Below are positions 44,201 through 57,200 of a stretch of 64,000 nt of DNA, piece after piece. A program made the translations under genes and the position numbers. The notes under the pieces are model-generated. The model saw only the letters and a list, made by a program, of their open reading frames with translations, searched no databases and was not told the origin of the DNA. Each line of letters opens with the position of its first letter. The first letter of the stretch is position 1. Source of the stretch: Mesotaenium endlicherianum (taxonomy: Eukaryota; Streptophyta; Zygnematophyceae; Zygnematales; Mesotaeniaceae); assembly GCA_009602735.1 (NCBI GenBank), contig WELA01004839.1, forward strand, positions 251,099-315,098. Direction: 5' to 3'.

Positions 44201-47200
44201 CATCGCAGCTGGCGGCGAGAGTGAAGTGGATGAGCGGGAGAGCTTGGCGGCAGCCACAGCCACAGCGACAGCAGCCGCAGCAGCAGCAGTAGCAGCAGCA
44301 GGGCAAGCGGCGGCAGAGAGGAGCTCAGGAAAGGCGAAGGATCTGGGAGAGAGGACCAGGAGCTTGCTGGACGTTGCGGAGCTGGCTGCAGCAGAGTTTG
44401 AGCGCATGGAGCAGCAGCGAGGGGAACCTGGGCACGCCGCTGTGGGCTCAGCGACCACAGCAAGGTCTCAGGGAGGCTTGGCAGGGGGTTTGGAGAATGG
44501 GGGGGGTGATCATGATGCTGAGGAGGGCCAGCTTGTCGACGTTGTTGACGTCGCGAGCGTGAGGGCAAGTCCAGGTGCAGGGCCGGGGCCAGGCTCTGGT
44601 GCAGAGGGCGAGGGTCAAGGGGGCTGGGGTGCGATTGCGGCGGATAGCACAGGGAAACAAACGTTTACAGATGCAGCATCAGATAGTGCAGCAGCAGTTG
44701 CAGCGCAGTCGCAGCAGCGACGCAGCCCTAGGGCTGGCCTAGAGAGGGAAGCGGCTGGCCTGAGGGACGGTGGCCGGCCGGGGGGCTTCCTGTTTGACCT
44801 GAACAGCGAGTTTGATGGTGGGCACGAAGAGGCGGCGCATGGGCAAGGCTTGGCTCGCTCCTGGCAAGCGCCAGATGTCAACATGGATGCAAATCATGAC
44901 TCTGGGCTCCCGAACCATGCACATTCGCGGTCCCCTGCGCCGAACGCAGAGGAGGAAGAGGGTGGGGTCAGGGCGCAAGGGGGACTTGACGAGAGCAGGG
45001 AGGAAGAGGATTCGATCAGAGAAGATAGCGAGTCCGGACGAGTGAGGGTTTCGAGCAGTCCTGTCATAACCGCCACCGCGGACGATGACGTGATGGTCAG
45101 CGACGGATTGGAGCGGCAGGCGGGCGACAGCCAGAGCCAGGATGACTGCTCGAAGGACGAAGAGGAGGAGGAGGGGGTGCGGTCGGACATGGGCTCCAGG
45201 GCAGCCTTCAAGGCAGAGAGCAGCATCGAGCATCTGGCCGGATGTCCGGAGGAGGACAGCACAGCGCACGTGGCGCATGATGGCGCCAGTGTTGGCCAGG
45301 GGCACGCCAGCCAGGACGGGGAACTGGGAGTGGAGCAGGAGCAGGAGCGAGAGGCGGAGCAGCAGCTGCGGCAGAGGCCCGAGTCGCGTGGAACCAGCCT
45401 GAGCACGGTGGCAGAGGACGAGGGGGTTCAGGGCGAGGGCGCTGTGGAAGTCTTGAGCCCCGGGCCGGGGGAGGCCGAGGGCGATGAGCCCCAGCAGCAG
45501 CAGCAGCAGCAGCGGGAGGGTGATCGAGACTACATGCTGTCCCAAGCAGAGAGAACGACACACGCCGTTCCAGAGGCGGTGAGATTCGCCGACATTTCAG
45601 CCCAGCTGCAGCAGCAGCAGCAGCAGCATGAAGGGCAGGGGCTGGAGGAGCCCCTTGTAGTGCACGAAGCCGATAGGAGAGAGGACAGTCTTGGCTCCAT
45701 TGAGGGTGCAGATGCGCCAGGGCCTAGGCCCTCCCTGGCTCCCTCGGGCTTCGGCCTCGACGAGAGGCCGGAGACAGCTGCTGAGGTGGAAGCTGCAGCG
45801 GGCGAGGGTGCAGGGGCTGGATGGGCAGATGGCGAGGGGGCAGAGGAGATAGGTGCAGAGGGCAAGAGCCTTGGAGAGAGAGAGGAGGCGAAGAGGGGGT
45901 TGGAGAGAGGAAGTAGCGGTGCTGCTGTGGTAGTGGGGGATGAGGCAGCTGCTGCGGCAGATGCCCGGGGCTCCCTAGAGCAGGCGCTGCTGGGGGAGGA
46001 GGAGGAGCAGGAGGTGTACCTTGCCGAGGTGGAGGAGGAGGAGGAGCTGGAGACGGAGAAGGTGGACTACGATTTCTCGGACGAGGCGGACGAGGACGGG
46101 GAGGGCGCGGACGTCGAAGAGGGCCCTGAGAGCTCCAGCATCCAAAATGGCGGTGACCCCAAGGGAGGCGAAGGCGTCAACGAGCCCAGGGAGGACAGGG
46201 AGGAGGAGGAGGAGGAGCGTAAAAGGCACCGGCGTCGTGAGGCGGAGGATGGTGGGGAGGCTGCGCGTGACGAGAGAACGTCCGCAGCTGACGAGCTCAA
46301 GGCTGAAGGCGAGAGCGTCGCGCGTGAGAACACTTGGCCGAGCCGAAGGGGATTGGCTGAAGGCTCTCAGGCGGACGTTAAGGACAAGAGGCGGCAGGCC
46401 CAGGCGAGGGGGGAGGAGACTAAGAGGCACTCGAGTGGCGAGCAGGATGCAGGGGTTTCGAGAGAGCCCAGGCTGGTTGTCAAGGGTAAGGGAGACGAGC
46501 GAGTGGGCGCAAGGACAGGGGGCACTGCAAGCGAGGAGATCCCGAAAGGTGGGGAGGAGCGGAGCAAGAGGGCGAGGGTGGAGGGAGAGAGAGGCGAGGC
46601 GGAGCAGGGGCACCACGGCTACGGGGGGCAGGCAAAGGGGGAGGAGCGGCACGGTAGAAAGCCGAAGGAGGGCAGGGAGCGTGAGGAGGCGGGGCGGGGC
46701 GCGAGCAAATTCTCGGGGCCGTCTCTGCGCACCAAGTCTACGGGGTGGGACAAGCTCCCTGAGGGGTTTGACAAGGCCGAGGATGCCCTGAGAGCCGCCA
46801 AGGAGGGCAAGATAAGATTCTCCCGGCCCGACTCTCTGGGAGGGGGGGGTGGGGGAGCAACGACGCCGAGGGATGAGGGGCCGTCTGCATCGCCCAGAGG
46901 CTCCATCCAGGCCAGACTGGGGAGGGGAGCACCTGCCAGAGGCCGCTTTGAGCTCTCCCCCCGAGAGGACAGGAATCGCAGCCGGAGGTATGTTGGCGCC
47001 CGCTTGCTGGTTGGCTGGGTTCCCGGGGCATAGTTATTGTGCTTGATTCTGTGCTACAGTAAGCTATGGGGAACTCTTTGTGTCTTGCTCCTTTTCTTGT
47101 TCTTCGATCTTCTCACTTCCTTTGGATGTCCCCGGGACTCTGCTTTTGAAATCACGTCGTTGTCTCCTTGGCCGTTATTTGCGGTGCTTGTGTCCAAAGT

Positions 47201-48973
47201 GTTGAGGGAGGCTGCCCTCGGGAAGGGCGCAAGGACTGTGGCTGCACGCATGCTCACGATTAGCGCCGCCCTTTTTTTTGGTGGAAGACTGATGCATCTG
47301 CCTGTGGGGTGGCGGACAGGTTTGAGGAGCCTAGCATGAATCTGCACATGCTCTCGTCGAGAGAAGTGCACGCGCGGGGGAGCCATGGCCGGAGCAGAAG
47401 TGGGCCCCCACCTCCCATGGATGACCGCGCTGGGGGCGGTGACATGTGGCTTGATGGGATGCCGCCAGGTGGCCCGTACCGCGGCATGTCCCCCCCACAT
47501 GGCAGGTTTAATGATGGCCCCGGCCCCGGCCTCGGCCCTGGTTTGGGTCCAGGTGGCATGCTTCCAGGAAATGCGGCAGCCATGGCTGCGGCAAAGGTGG
47601 AGAGCTCCGGGTTCCTGGTTGCGCCAGATGGCACAATTACAAAGCGGGGCCCTCCCATGCGGGACGGGCCTGCCCCGTTCATGGGAGTCGGCGGGCAAGG
47701 GGCGCGCGGAGGAGGGCCTCCCTTTGGGATTGGGAGAGGCCCTGCAGGCTTGGGCATGGAGCTGGACATGATGCGAGGCATGGGCATGGGCATGGGCCGA
47801 GGCGGAGGCATGGGCTTAGGCCCGGGAATGGGAATGGGCATGGGGATGGGCATGGGTCCAGGTCCGGGAGGGGCGGGAGGCATGGAGATGGGGCAGGGGG
47901 GGCGGCTCGGTATGAACGAGCCGTTTGTGGTGCGTCCTTTCATGCGCGAGCTTGTGCCACGCTCGCGCCTGGCTGGCCGGCTTGGGGAGCCAGGTGGCGG
48001 TGGCGAGGGTCTGCACCGGCCTCCTCCTGGGTGGGGTGGGCGGCAGGGCCGCAGCCGCAGCCCCCCCCCCCCCGCGCTTCACAGGCGGCCACGCGTCACC
48101 ACGTCTCCTCCTCCTCCCGTGGTCGTGAGGTCTCGCTCCAGGTCTAGGACTAGGTCCAGGTCCCCCCATGGGGGAGCTGGTGGCCGCTCCCACTGCAGCC
48201 ACAGCAGTGGCAGCGGGGGGGGCGCTTCCAGGAGGAGGGGTTACAGGCTGTCTCCAGAAGGGCGTAGTAAGCATGACGCGCTTCACGCGGGGAGGAGCAG
48301 CAGGGATGCCGAGATTTCTCCCAGGAAGGTTGTGCCTCCGCCGCCCAAGCTGCCCCTCCCGCCGCCCCCTGCCAGAAGCCAGAGGTCGCCGCCGGGGCGC
48401 AGGCTGAGGGAGCTGGACAGCAGAGACGCGGAGAAGGAGCTCGAGCAGGAGCATGAGAGGGACAGGATGAGGAGGAAGGAGTGCGAGAACGCGACGGCGG
48501 ACGAGCGCGAGGAGAAAAGCATGCAGCCGAAAGACGAGCGGGAGAGGGAGAGGGAGCTGGAGAAGGATGGAGAGAGGGAGAAGGAAGCTGGCGAGAAGAG
48601 GAAGGAGAAGGAGAGGAGTCGCGAGCGTGAGCGTCTGGCGGGACCTGGTCGCCTGGGCGGCCGCAGGCTCTCGCCACATGTTGTGCTGGGATCTGCTCTT
48701 ATGGACGAGCGTGATCGCCTGCTCATTGCGCACCTCAGAGGAACCTCCCCTCCTCTTCGCCGCTCGTTGTCCAAGGGCAAGGACGTTTCTCCTAGCAGGC
48801 GGTCCGACGGAGGCCGCAGCAAAGAGGATATGAGTGCGAAGCTCGATGAATTGCCTAAAGTATCGGACAGTCGCATGGAGGACACTCATCGCAGAGTGGA
48901 AGAGCGTGGGGGAGCCCGGCACGAGAGAAGCTCGCAGAGGGATCCTGACGCTTTGAGCTTTCGCCGAAGGTGA
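41223..48973 (+). CDS. Large nuclear PHD-finger protein, 6 exons, ~2,035 aa
   Basis: Exons 41223-41897, 42137-42214, 42804-42929, 43095-43619, 43938-46987 and 47320-48973 have GT-AG borders and all phases agree. Residues ~70-165 have a compact fold with faint resemblance to AP2-like DNA-binding repeats (unproven). A PHD finger at ~192-236 is split by intron 1: DCVCGKN, ACERCGAWEHAEC, then YICSACK in exon 2. A second Cys/His cluster (CCSICACED, CSCEGPSFFVHPAC) spans exons 3-4. Exon 5 encodes ~1,000 residues of low-complexity Glu/Gly/Ala/Gln sequence and a segment WDKLPEGFDKAEDALRAAK...FSRPDS. Exon 6 is Met/Gly-rich, then Arg/Ser- and Arg/Glu-rich, as in splicing-associated plant PHD proteins. 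Likely a chromatin or RNA-processing factor; the specific ortholog is not identified. Start ATG 41223 is the first in frame; an upstream exon is possible. Confidence 0.8.
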
Positions 48974-49662
48974 AGTCCTGGCAGGGATGGCGCAGAAGTG
49001 GTCAAGGAATGGTACAGAGTTGGCGTGTTGAGATGGAAATTCTTATGAGCTGTTTGCAAGCGGGCACATGGGCAGCACAACCGGCTTTATGTTGACGTGA
49101 CTGCCGCGTGCATGCTTTGCCCCTGCTCCCTCTTACGTGCTCTAACGTTCCAAAGCATCTCCCCGTCACATGGGCTGGGTATATGGTGGCTCATGGCAGG
49201 AAGCTAGTGGCCTCTGATGGAACTATGTCTATGGTTGTCTCGAGTATTTGAGCTGGTTTCTAAGTGCGCTCAGGGACAGAATAGCGTTTGCAATTGCTCC
49301 TCATTCGACTGGTCACTGTAGACAGTTACACGACTGTGAAGCACCTGCCAAACGCATCCTATAGAGTTGTATAGCTATTATTATGTGCTCATAGTGAAGC
49401 AGTCAGTATCTGGTGCAGGCGCGCTGTGAGTTGCGAATTCAGTGGGCCCTTATTTTTAACAAGTTGATCAATGCCAAAGAAAGGTTTGAAGTAACATGGC
49501 CAATCCTTTCACCTTTTTCTTGCTGCTCTTCACTTCTGTACATTGTGTTGTGGTTCTTGCAAGCTTAACAGTACAGAAGTGGAAAATTCAATACCAATTT
49601 TACAGGTCCTAACTTGGTTCCATAATGTGGACTTCGCTCAATGAGCATTGTGCAAGGCTATA
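48974..49662. other. Intergenic region between convergent genes
   Basis: It contains the 3' UTRs of the PHD gene (+) and SSU72 (-). I see no further gene or repeat. Confidence 0.6.
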
Positions 49663-52343
49663 TTAGTAGAAGTGAATGTTGTACAGAAGTCTTCTCTTGT
49701 GCTCCTCCTCAAATTTATGCAGGATTTCATCTATCTTGTCTTCCCAGCTGTCGTGGCTTTCTAACTGCACCCAACAACGCGCCACAAAACGTTGATCAGA
49801 ACAACAGATCTGGCAGAAGTTGCAAGTGCCCTCAGTTGCAAGTGCCCTCCTTGTATCATATGTCGACAGAGGTAGCAACAGGGACGGTTGCTGCAGCTAA
49901 TCCATACATTCTGCTCGTTGATTAGCTGCAGTCTCTGACACCGAGCTTTGAGCGACATCGAAATAAGATTACGTCCTATACAAGAGCCTTGCGCCTGATA
50001 ATCACAGCAGCCAAGGAACTTTTCCTTATTTGCTGCACAGCTGAGGAGAAATACAACCCCAGGTACCTAAGGGCATATTCTCCCATGTGCAGGTTGCTGC
50101 GGTGCATTATAGGTGTTGGCAAACAATCGCGTTGTCTCATTAAGAAACAGTCTGCAGAAATCAAATATCATCAGGGAAAGCCAGACATGTCCATACATCA
50201 AGACAGGCAGTAGCTGATTGCATCGTAAGTGTGGTTTGTAACAATATGGCAAACACGGGGATCACAGGACAGATGCAGGAAACCAGACAAAGCAAGGCCA
50301 CAATTACAGCAGTAAGGTCCATATGGCCTTTTATTAGCAGATATAATGCATACAGAAGCTGTCGAGTCCTGAACTCTTGCTTCGTCTGCTTCCTTCTTAC
50401 AGCTGAGACAGCGATAACAATAGTCTTCAAAAACCCTAGACCCATCAGGAGCCTCACCATTCGACACAAGCTCACAGCGAGACCGGCTGCAGCCGCAGCT
50501 TCTTCATGGTTATCTTTCACCTCCAAATTAATAACTAGAACGGGCCGTAGCTGTTTCTGCCCTCTTGTTGACAGATCTGCAAAGAAGAAAAAGTAGTTAC
50601 AGTTGAAACTGGAGTCAGGATTAGCAGCCAGGTGCGGCTACTAGGTCCTATGCATCAGATGTAAACCTTGAGATACAGAATGGGAGTATGCAGTCACGCA
50701 AAAATCCTTGACAACACACAACAAGCTCGCAAGAGCCAGTGACAATCTTGACAAGAAGCAGTTGGACATCACACGCTGAATTAAAGACTTGAAAAAAGTG
50801 TGCTATTTATGTGTTTTGAGTGTGTATGTTTGTGTGCGTGTCTGTACATGCGCACACTGAGAGATGCTGATAAACAACCCCCCAACTGTACTCCATACTG
50901 AAACTGTACTTGCGAAGCTCCAGCTACACGGATGACTGCAATAACTGCAGTAGTGGCCTAAAACACACACAGTGAGCATGAAAATGTAGAGGTGCACATC
51001 AATGCAGGTAATTCATGGCTTGGCCTACACTGCATCAACACAAGCTGCATATGTTGACCCACAGCTCGATGAGCTAGTGGAACTTCGTCCACCTATTGCT
51101 TAGAAATTGTTAGAAAGTACATCAAGTTCCCAAAAAGTGGTGGCGAAGAGAACATATATGCCCTACTAAGCCAACATCTTGTGCAAATCAACAGGAGCAC
51201 TTTTAAGTTAAAAACCCACTCTCCCAGCCAGTGAATTAGAAGGCCGCTTCTAAGTCCAGTATTAAGTAGTGGTTAACTATGACCTACGGAAACACAGCGC
51301 CGCAATCACTGGCGGTGCCATGTTACAGATAATTTCATAGAGCTTCACATCCATCATATTCTACACGCCATAAACAATTTTGGCAGGTGCTTACGTAAAG
51401 AACACGACAATTTTGACCGACGAGGCGTGTTTGACAGCCACAACGCTAGCTTTGAAATACTAACATAGCTCAAATGACCCACTCTGAGGTTAGCAACAAC
51501 TTTCGAACCCTAAACTTGCATTGCAGAGGCAGGCAAATCACATATCAAATATTTTCAGGACCGCGCGACAATACTCACCTTCATTGACTATGTCAAACAC
51601 CCTTTCCTCAAATGTCAGCACAACATCAAACGGTCCGTCACCTGCATTATTTTGCCATCGCTGCGGAGCATCTTTGACACCCATATTTCGTCTTAGCATT
51701 TGCAAGAGCCCATTTCGCTTGTACCTGTGCCACAATATGCCACTCGTGAGAAATGACAAAATCTACTACACAGAGCATCAAATGAAGCAGCCCTTCTCAA
51801 TCTTCCATGATATGATACAACACCAGGAGCTTGGTAAACCAGAATTGCATTAGCTATGCTAACAGCAACACCTCATTTCCTAGGCATGTAAGCAAGTCCA
51901 CTGCCACACTAGTCCATGAGTTTATGATTGTCGATTACGAAACATTGTCAATGAACTTAAGAATATCCACGGACCTGGTACTACTCCCCTCCACAGAAGA
52001 ATACTTGGAAACCCATGTAAGAACACAAATCATGCGATTAAAAATGCGACTAGATGCCCCAGCAGTACAATGTAACAATACCCTAATGGCAATAAATGTC
52101 AATGACAAAACCGGGCCAAGATGCTTACAGGTCAGGATCTTTCCGTCGAAGCTCTTCGTACATCTGCCTGTAAGGAGTGCCAAATTTGTATACATTCGGC
52201 TCTTTTGCGCTTGGACCAGGTAACTTGACAGAGTTTCCCGTGCCATATGATCTGACCTCAAACCCGTACTTCTGCAACACGGAATGGGCCTCCATACTAC
52301 GATTTTGGTTGGAGGCGCAAACCATAGCATACTTGAGCCTCAT
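49663..52343 (-). CDS. SSU72: SSU72 RNA polymerase II CTD phosphatase, 4 exons, 193 aa
   Basis: Exons 52343-52129, 51724-51579, 50576-50458 and 49764-49663 join in phase to 193 aa, the usual SSU72 length. The start MRLKYAMVC follows the family pattern, although an in-frame codon 21 bp upstream is also open. The phosphatase loop CASNQNRS gives catalytic Cys9 and Arg15 (CX5R). Other family segments are SYGTGNSVKLPGPS, PNVYKFGTPY, LRRNMGVKDAPQRWQ, FDVVLTFEERVFD, INLEVKDNHEEAA and the end KFEEEHKRRLLYNIHFY. The enzyme removes Ser5 (and Ser7) phosphates from the Pol II C-terminal repeat and works with the cleavage/polyadenylation machinery in the nucleus. Introns of 0.4-1.0 kb contain nothing I recognise. 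No sign of damage. Confidence 0.96.
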
Positions 52344-54289
52344 ATCTATCTCTCCCTGACACATTAGTTAACCTACCAATATGGACGTCCGTTGTATTCT
52401 CCTGACCAGATAGCCAAACGAGCAACGAAGGGTCCACAGAAATGTATCCAGCATGAAGAATGTGTAATCAGCAAGAAGACACCATTCACCAAAAATATCA
52501 CATATCCTTCTAGTCAGGCTGAAGTACCTACTACATATCGACTTAACTTCATGCAACCAAACAGCAGAAGAGTGAAATTCCTGCTATTCGAAACCTACGT
52601 CCTATGTCAGTTGAACCCCAAGACCATGTACTGTTGTGACAAGAAGGTAGAAGGCTCTGTAAATAAGAACAAACTTGAGGCAGGAGCGGTGCCGATTGAG
52701 GGTTTTATTTCCAGAGCGCTTCGAAGTACTTCATAACTGTGGCAAATATATGCACAGCCCATGTGAGGCAGTTGCTACGGGAGTCGACGGCATCGACACC
52801 GCGTCGATACTGCTACACCCGAAATCGCGACTCGGATTCACACGGATCGCCCAAGGCGGGGCTTGTCGACCAAACTTGTGAGTGCTCCTCACGACCACTA
52901 ATAGTGAGTCGGCGACACGCAGATGATACCGTTGTACGTAACGTCGCATGTTGTACTTTGTTATTGACGTTGGACGTCGGGATCAATAAGTCTCGTTGCA
53001 CCCGGTGCGTGTTTTACCGGCCCACGTCGACGCGTACTTCAAATTGTTGATAACTTTTGAAGTTACAATGCTCTCAACAGGACGATGGAATGTATGAAGA
53101 GATGGAACATATACAGTGATGTGAAGCGCCGGAAGGTTTTCCTTTGATATATCATCAATCTACATACGCCTCTTGTATAAACGTGTGAAGGAAAAGGGAT
53201 AGCAAGTTGATGAGGGACCTACCTACGCCTCATAATTACATATCTCTCTCTTTTCTTGATGCACCACATGCCCATTGACCACTAGTTTGTAAACAATTAG
53301 AGTGTCACACAAATGTTTGTCGACTCCAAACTTGAAGATGTATATTACAAAGTACAAATCACAATAGTTCACAACAAAGGCAGCCATACTAGTTGCAAAA
53401 AGTGAATCACACATTATGCTGAGGCGCCATCATCCTTGCTAATGATCAAATCAGATGCTTCATACATCAGTCTGTAATGGTCCCAGGTGATACCTTTTGT
53501 CTAACTCGTTTAAACCTCATCACTGTATGAAGTAGCTGTGAATTGAATGTAGCCAGGCTTAATGTTTCCTTCTATTGCATCTAATATTATCCTACATAAA
53601 AGAAGACACTCGCCAACAAATTCATGTTGGCAATTCTTTGGTGCAAATGGTACTTAATTTGAAGTTACTATCACTTGACGTTTAAATGTTAGTGATATAC
53701 ACGTGAAAATAGGTGATAAAGTCCCACTTAAACATTATAGATGCATCAAATATATCCAACGTACAGGTAAAGCTCACATAATGAAAGGGATTGCTAGAGA
53801 CTGAAAGAGGCACGACCTATACCACGAAATAGAAACTCAGAGAATGTGCACACCATCATCCATGTGCACGCCAAGAAGAGGTAGTTGTTGCAGCGACCAA
53901 GTGAAACCTTCATACTTGCTCAGATTTGGTGATGCATGCTTGAAGTAGTCTATGTTGGGGGCAGGTAACACCTTTCGTGAGTACCCTTGGATATACGATC
54001 CTCTAGCTGTTTCACGCATAGACAACTGCTGCCAGGAAAGCATAACCCAGATTGGCCATACTTCACAATCACAAATGCATCTTAAAGGAAACGGTTAAAT
54101 TGCGAACAAAAGCACGTAGTATCTCAAAGGGGAATGCGACAGGTCCACAGCCCCAAACGAAATTGCATGAGTGACGCAAACACCAGGGTCCAGCACCACA
54201 AGTTGGGACCAGCACCAGAAATACATGCCTCCAGACCTTCAAAGCTTTCCCAAAGCTTGCCCTACTACTAATATCCCCCTCCCTCTACA
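52344..54289. other. Intergenic region between SSU72 and DCAF1
   Basis: About 1.9 kb between the 5' side of SSU72 and the 3' end of DCAF1. No open frame with recognisable content and no repeat structure. It should hold the SSU72 promoter. Confidence 0.6.
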
Positions 54290-57200
54290 CTATCCAAAAT
54301 GACCGCCTGGGAACGGGTTGTCATAGTCCTCTTCAGAATCGCTCATATCATCCTCGTCGTCTGAGTACATACCCCCATCGTCGTCGTCATCCCCACCGCC
54401 ACCCAGGAGCTCCAAGAAATGATTCTCCATCTCCTCGTCCTCTGTGTCGCCCCCTTCGCTGTCTGCGTCCCCCAATCCCGCTAACCTGTTGAGTCTTTGT
54501 TGCTCTGCACGTATATCTCCAATCTCAATCCCTTGTTCACGCAGGCGGAGCCGACGGCCACGGCGGCGCCGGTTGTGGTTGTTGTGGTGGTGACGGCCCC
54601 CACCCTCGCCGCCCTCGCCATTGAGCTCGTCGCCGTTAATCGCGTCCATCTCAATCTCAATGGCCTCCTCCCCGTCCATCAGGCGGTCCCCGTCGTCGTC
54701 GTCGTCGTCGTCGTCGTCATCGTCGTCCTCGTCGTCGCCCACACTATCGTCCTCATCGTCCTCGTCGTCCTCGTCGTCCTCATCGTCGTCGGGCTCCGAC
54801 TCGTCGCCGTCATCGGGGTCGCTGTCGTCGTCCATCGGGCGGCGCCGCCCAACCTCGTACAGCCGCGTGCTCGAGTCCATCTCGTCGTTCTCGTCCAGGC
54901 TCACCACGCCCACATACGAGTCCGACGGCTCCAGCGCCAGGTCCAGTACGCACCGCTCCACCTGCACGGTGGCGATATCGGTGTAGTCCGTGGCGTCGAG
55001 CGTCTTGAAGCCCGCGTAGAGGGGGTGCCGCCGCCGCTTGCCGTGGAGCGCCGACAGGACCTCGTCGCCGCCGCGGCGAAGCGTGGCGTAAATGACGTCG
55101 CCCGTGGCGTTGAAGGTGATGGCCGTCTGGTCCAGCGAGGGGATGCTGCGCAGCAGCTTGCGCGTCTTCAGGTCCCACACCTCCGAGTTCAGAATCACCT
55201 GCGCCCCCCGCATACCTCCCCCCCCCCGTCGCCCGCAAGGTCTCGCAACTTCAGCCCGTGCCTGCCTCTATGTTTCTCGCTCCTCCTCTCCTCCTTTTCC
55301 TCTATGTGTGTGTGTGTGTGTGCTGTCATAGAAAGAAAAAATAAACCCGTGGCGCCATGTTCCTCGCTAGTCTGCTCAGCCAGGAGCATGACTGGCTCAT
55401 TGTAGGACGTCAGCAGGCAGGCGGACGGCGAGCTACTCAGAACCTCCAGTAGGGAAGCCAGACGACAACAGGTGCAGACATGATGGCAAAAGAAAAGTTG
55501 CATCCAGTACACCAAAGACATACACAGGCCAGTCCGGCTGGCTGCAAGACAATTCCTGACCATGCACTACAGCGGGGCGAGCACAATATTCTGCTCAGAT
55601 TACTGCACGGGCAGAAGACAGTGAAAGTCAAGCCACCCCCAGGAAGCAGGAGGACTAGGAAGCACACAACGCCCACACTACTGTGCCAGCTGAAAGACCG
55701 TAGTAAGAGCCAGAATACACACATACACACACACACACACACCCCTTAGCCCCAGTAGCAGGGCAGGCAGGCAGGCAGGCAGTCAGGCAAGCAGAAGGGG
55801 GGGGCGCACCTCGTTGCCGTTGGGGTGGAAGCCGCCGCCGCCGTAGTCGCTGAACTGGTCAAAGCGGTGCACGGGGCGGTCGCCGCGCGGGTCCCACAGC
55901 GCGCCGTTCCACAGCAGCAGCTTGTCGTCCGGGCTGAAGTGCACGCTGGCCTGCCAATGCCCCCGGCCGCCACCGCCGCCGCCTCCCGCAAACGCCGCGT
56001 CCGCTAGCACCGCCTGCTGCCGCCCGCTCTCCACGTCGTACAGCAGGACCTCGCGCTTGCCTGCCTCCGCCGACAGCACTGCGATCGCCGTCACGCTGCG
56101 GTTGAACTGCCCCGCCTTGCAGTTCTCGAGGCTGAGCAGGGCGCCGTCCTCCAGGTGGTCCGAATCCCACAGGCGCACCTCCTGGCGCGTGGACGACAGC
56201 AGCAGCGGGTCGCGCGCAAACTCGCCGCCAGCAGGCGAGGCCGAGCGCAGCAGCGCCACCGGCGCGTCGTGGCACGTGGGGAAGAGCTCGATGCACGTCC
56301 CCGTCAGCGTGTCAAACACGCGAATCTCCCCCTGCGTGCTGCCCAGCGCGATGCGGCCCGCGTGGCCCAGGAAGGCGGCGCTCGTGAGGATGGCGCCCTC
56401 CGCGCGGCATGTACGCCAGGGCCGGAAGCGGCTGTAGATGAGCTGGCGGTCGTACTTGCGGCCGTGCGGGCCGCCGGCGGGCGGGGCGCGCGCGCGCGCG
56501 AAGANTTCAGCCACGCCGTCACAATCGTGTCCAGCGACGTATACGCCTCCTGCGGCTGCTGCTGCTGCTGCTGCTGATAATTCGTCTTAGGGTCCGCGCC
56601 CCCCCCCTGGGGCCCTGCCTGTGGGTGGCTGTTGCTTGATAAGGTCGCCCCTCCCCCGCTGCCGGTGCTGTTCCCTTGCTGAAGATGCTGGGCTTGATGG
56701 TGGTGGTGGTGGTGGTGGTGATGATGGTGCGGGAGGAGGCTCTGGCCGGGCGTGCCGACAGACTGGTTGTAGTACGGATGAACTTGGACAGGATCCAGGG
56801 CCGCCTGGTGGGGCCTGCGCGCTGGCGTGCCGGAGGCGACCGCCGTGCTGCCGCCAGCTGTCACGGCAGGGGGGGTGCTCTCGACGCCAGCGCTTGCTGG
56901 CGGCGCTCCAGGGGCGGCGGGGCTAGCAGCCGCAGCGGCGCCTGCCTCAGGGAGCGCAGAGTTAGGACCAGGTGCGGATGCACCAACTGCTGCTGCTGCT
57001 GCGGGCGTGCGCAGCGCTGACTCCCCCCCCAGAGCGGGCGTCACGCACAGGCGCTTCACGGGAACGATTGCCCCGTGAGCGTGGGCCTCGGCCTTGCGCT
57101 TCAGAGAAGAGCCGACACCGGCGCTGGCACCGGCAGTGGATGGTGCGCCCTTGTGCTGGCTCTCGGGCTGATGGCTGCTGCTGCCATCCCCTGCTCCTCC

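Noticed and set aside
44134-48922. Long antisense frames over the PHD-protein gene
   Set aside because: Low-complexity, GC-rich shadows of the sense exons; the sense strand has in-phase splice sites and recognisable domains.
52675-53050. Possible small gene upstream of SSU72
   Set aside because: Overlapping short frames on both strands, no recognisable motif or conserved splice structure.
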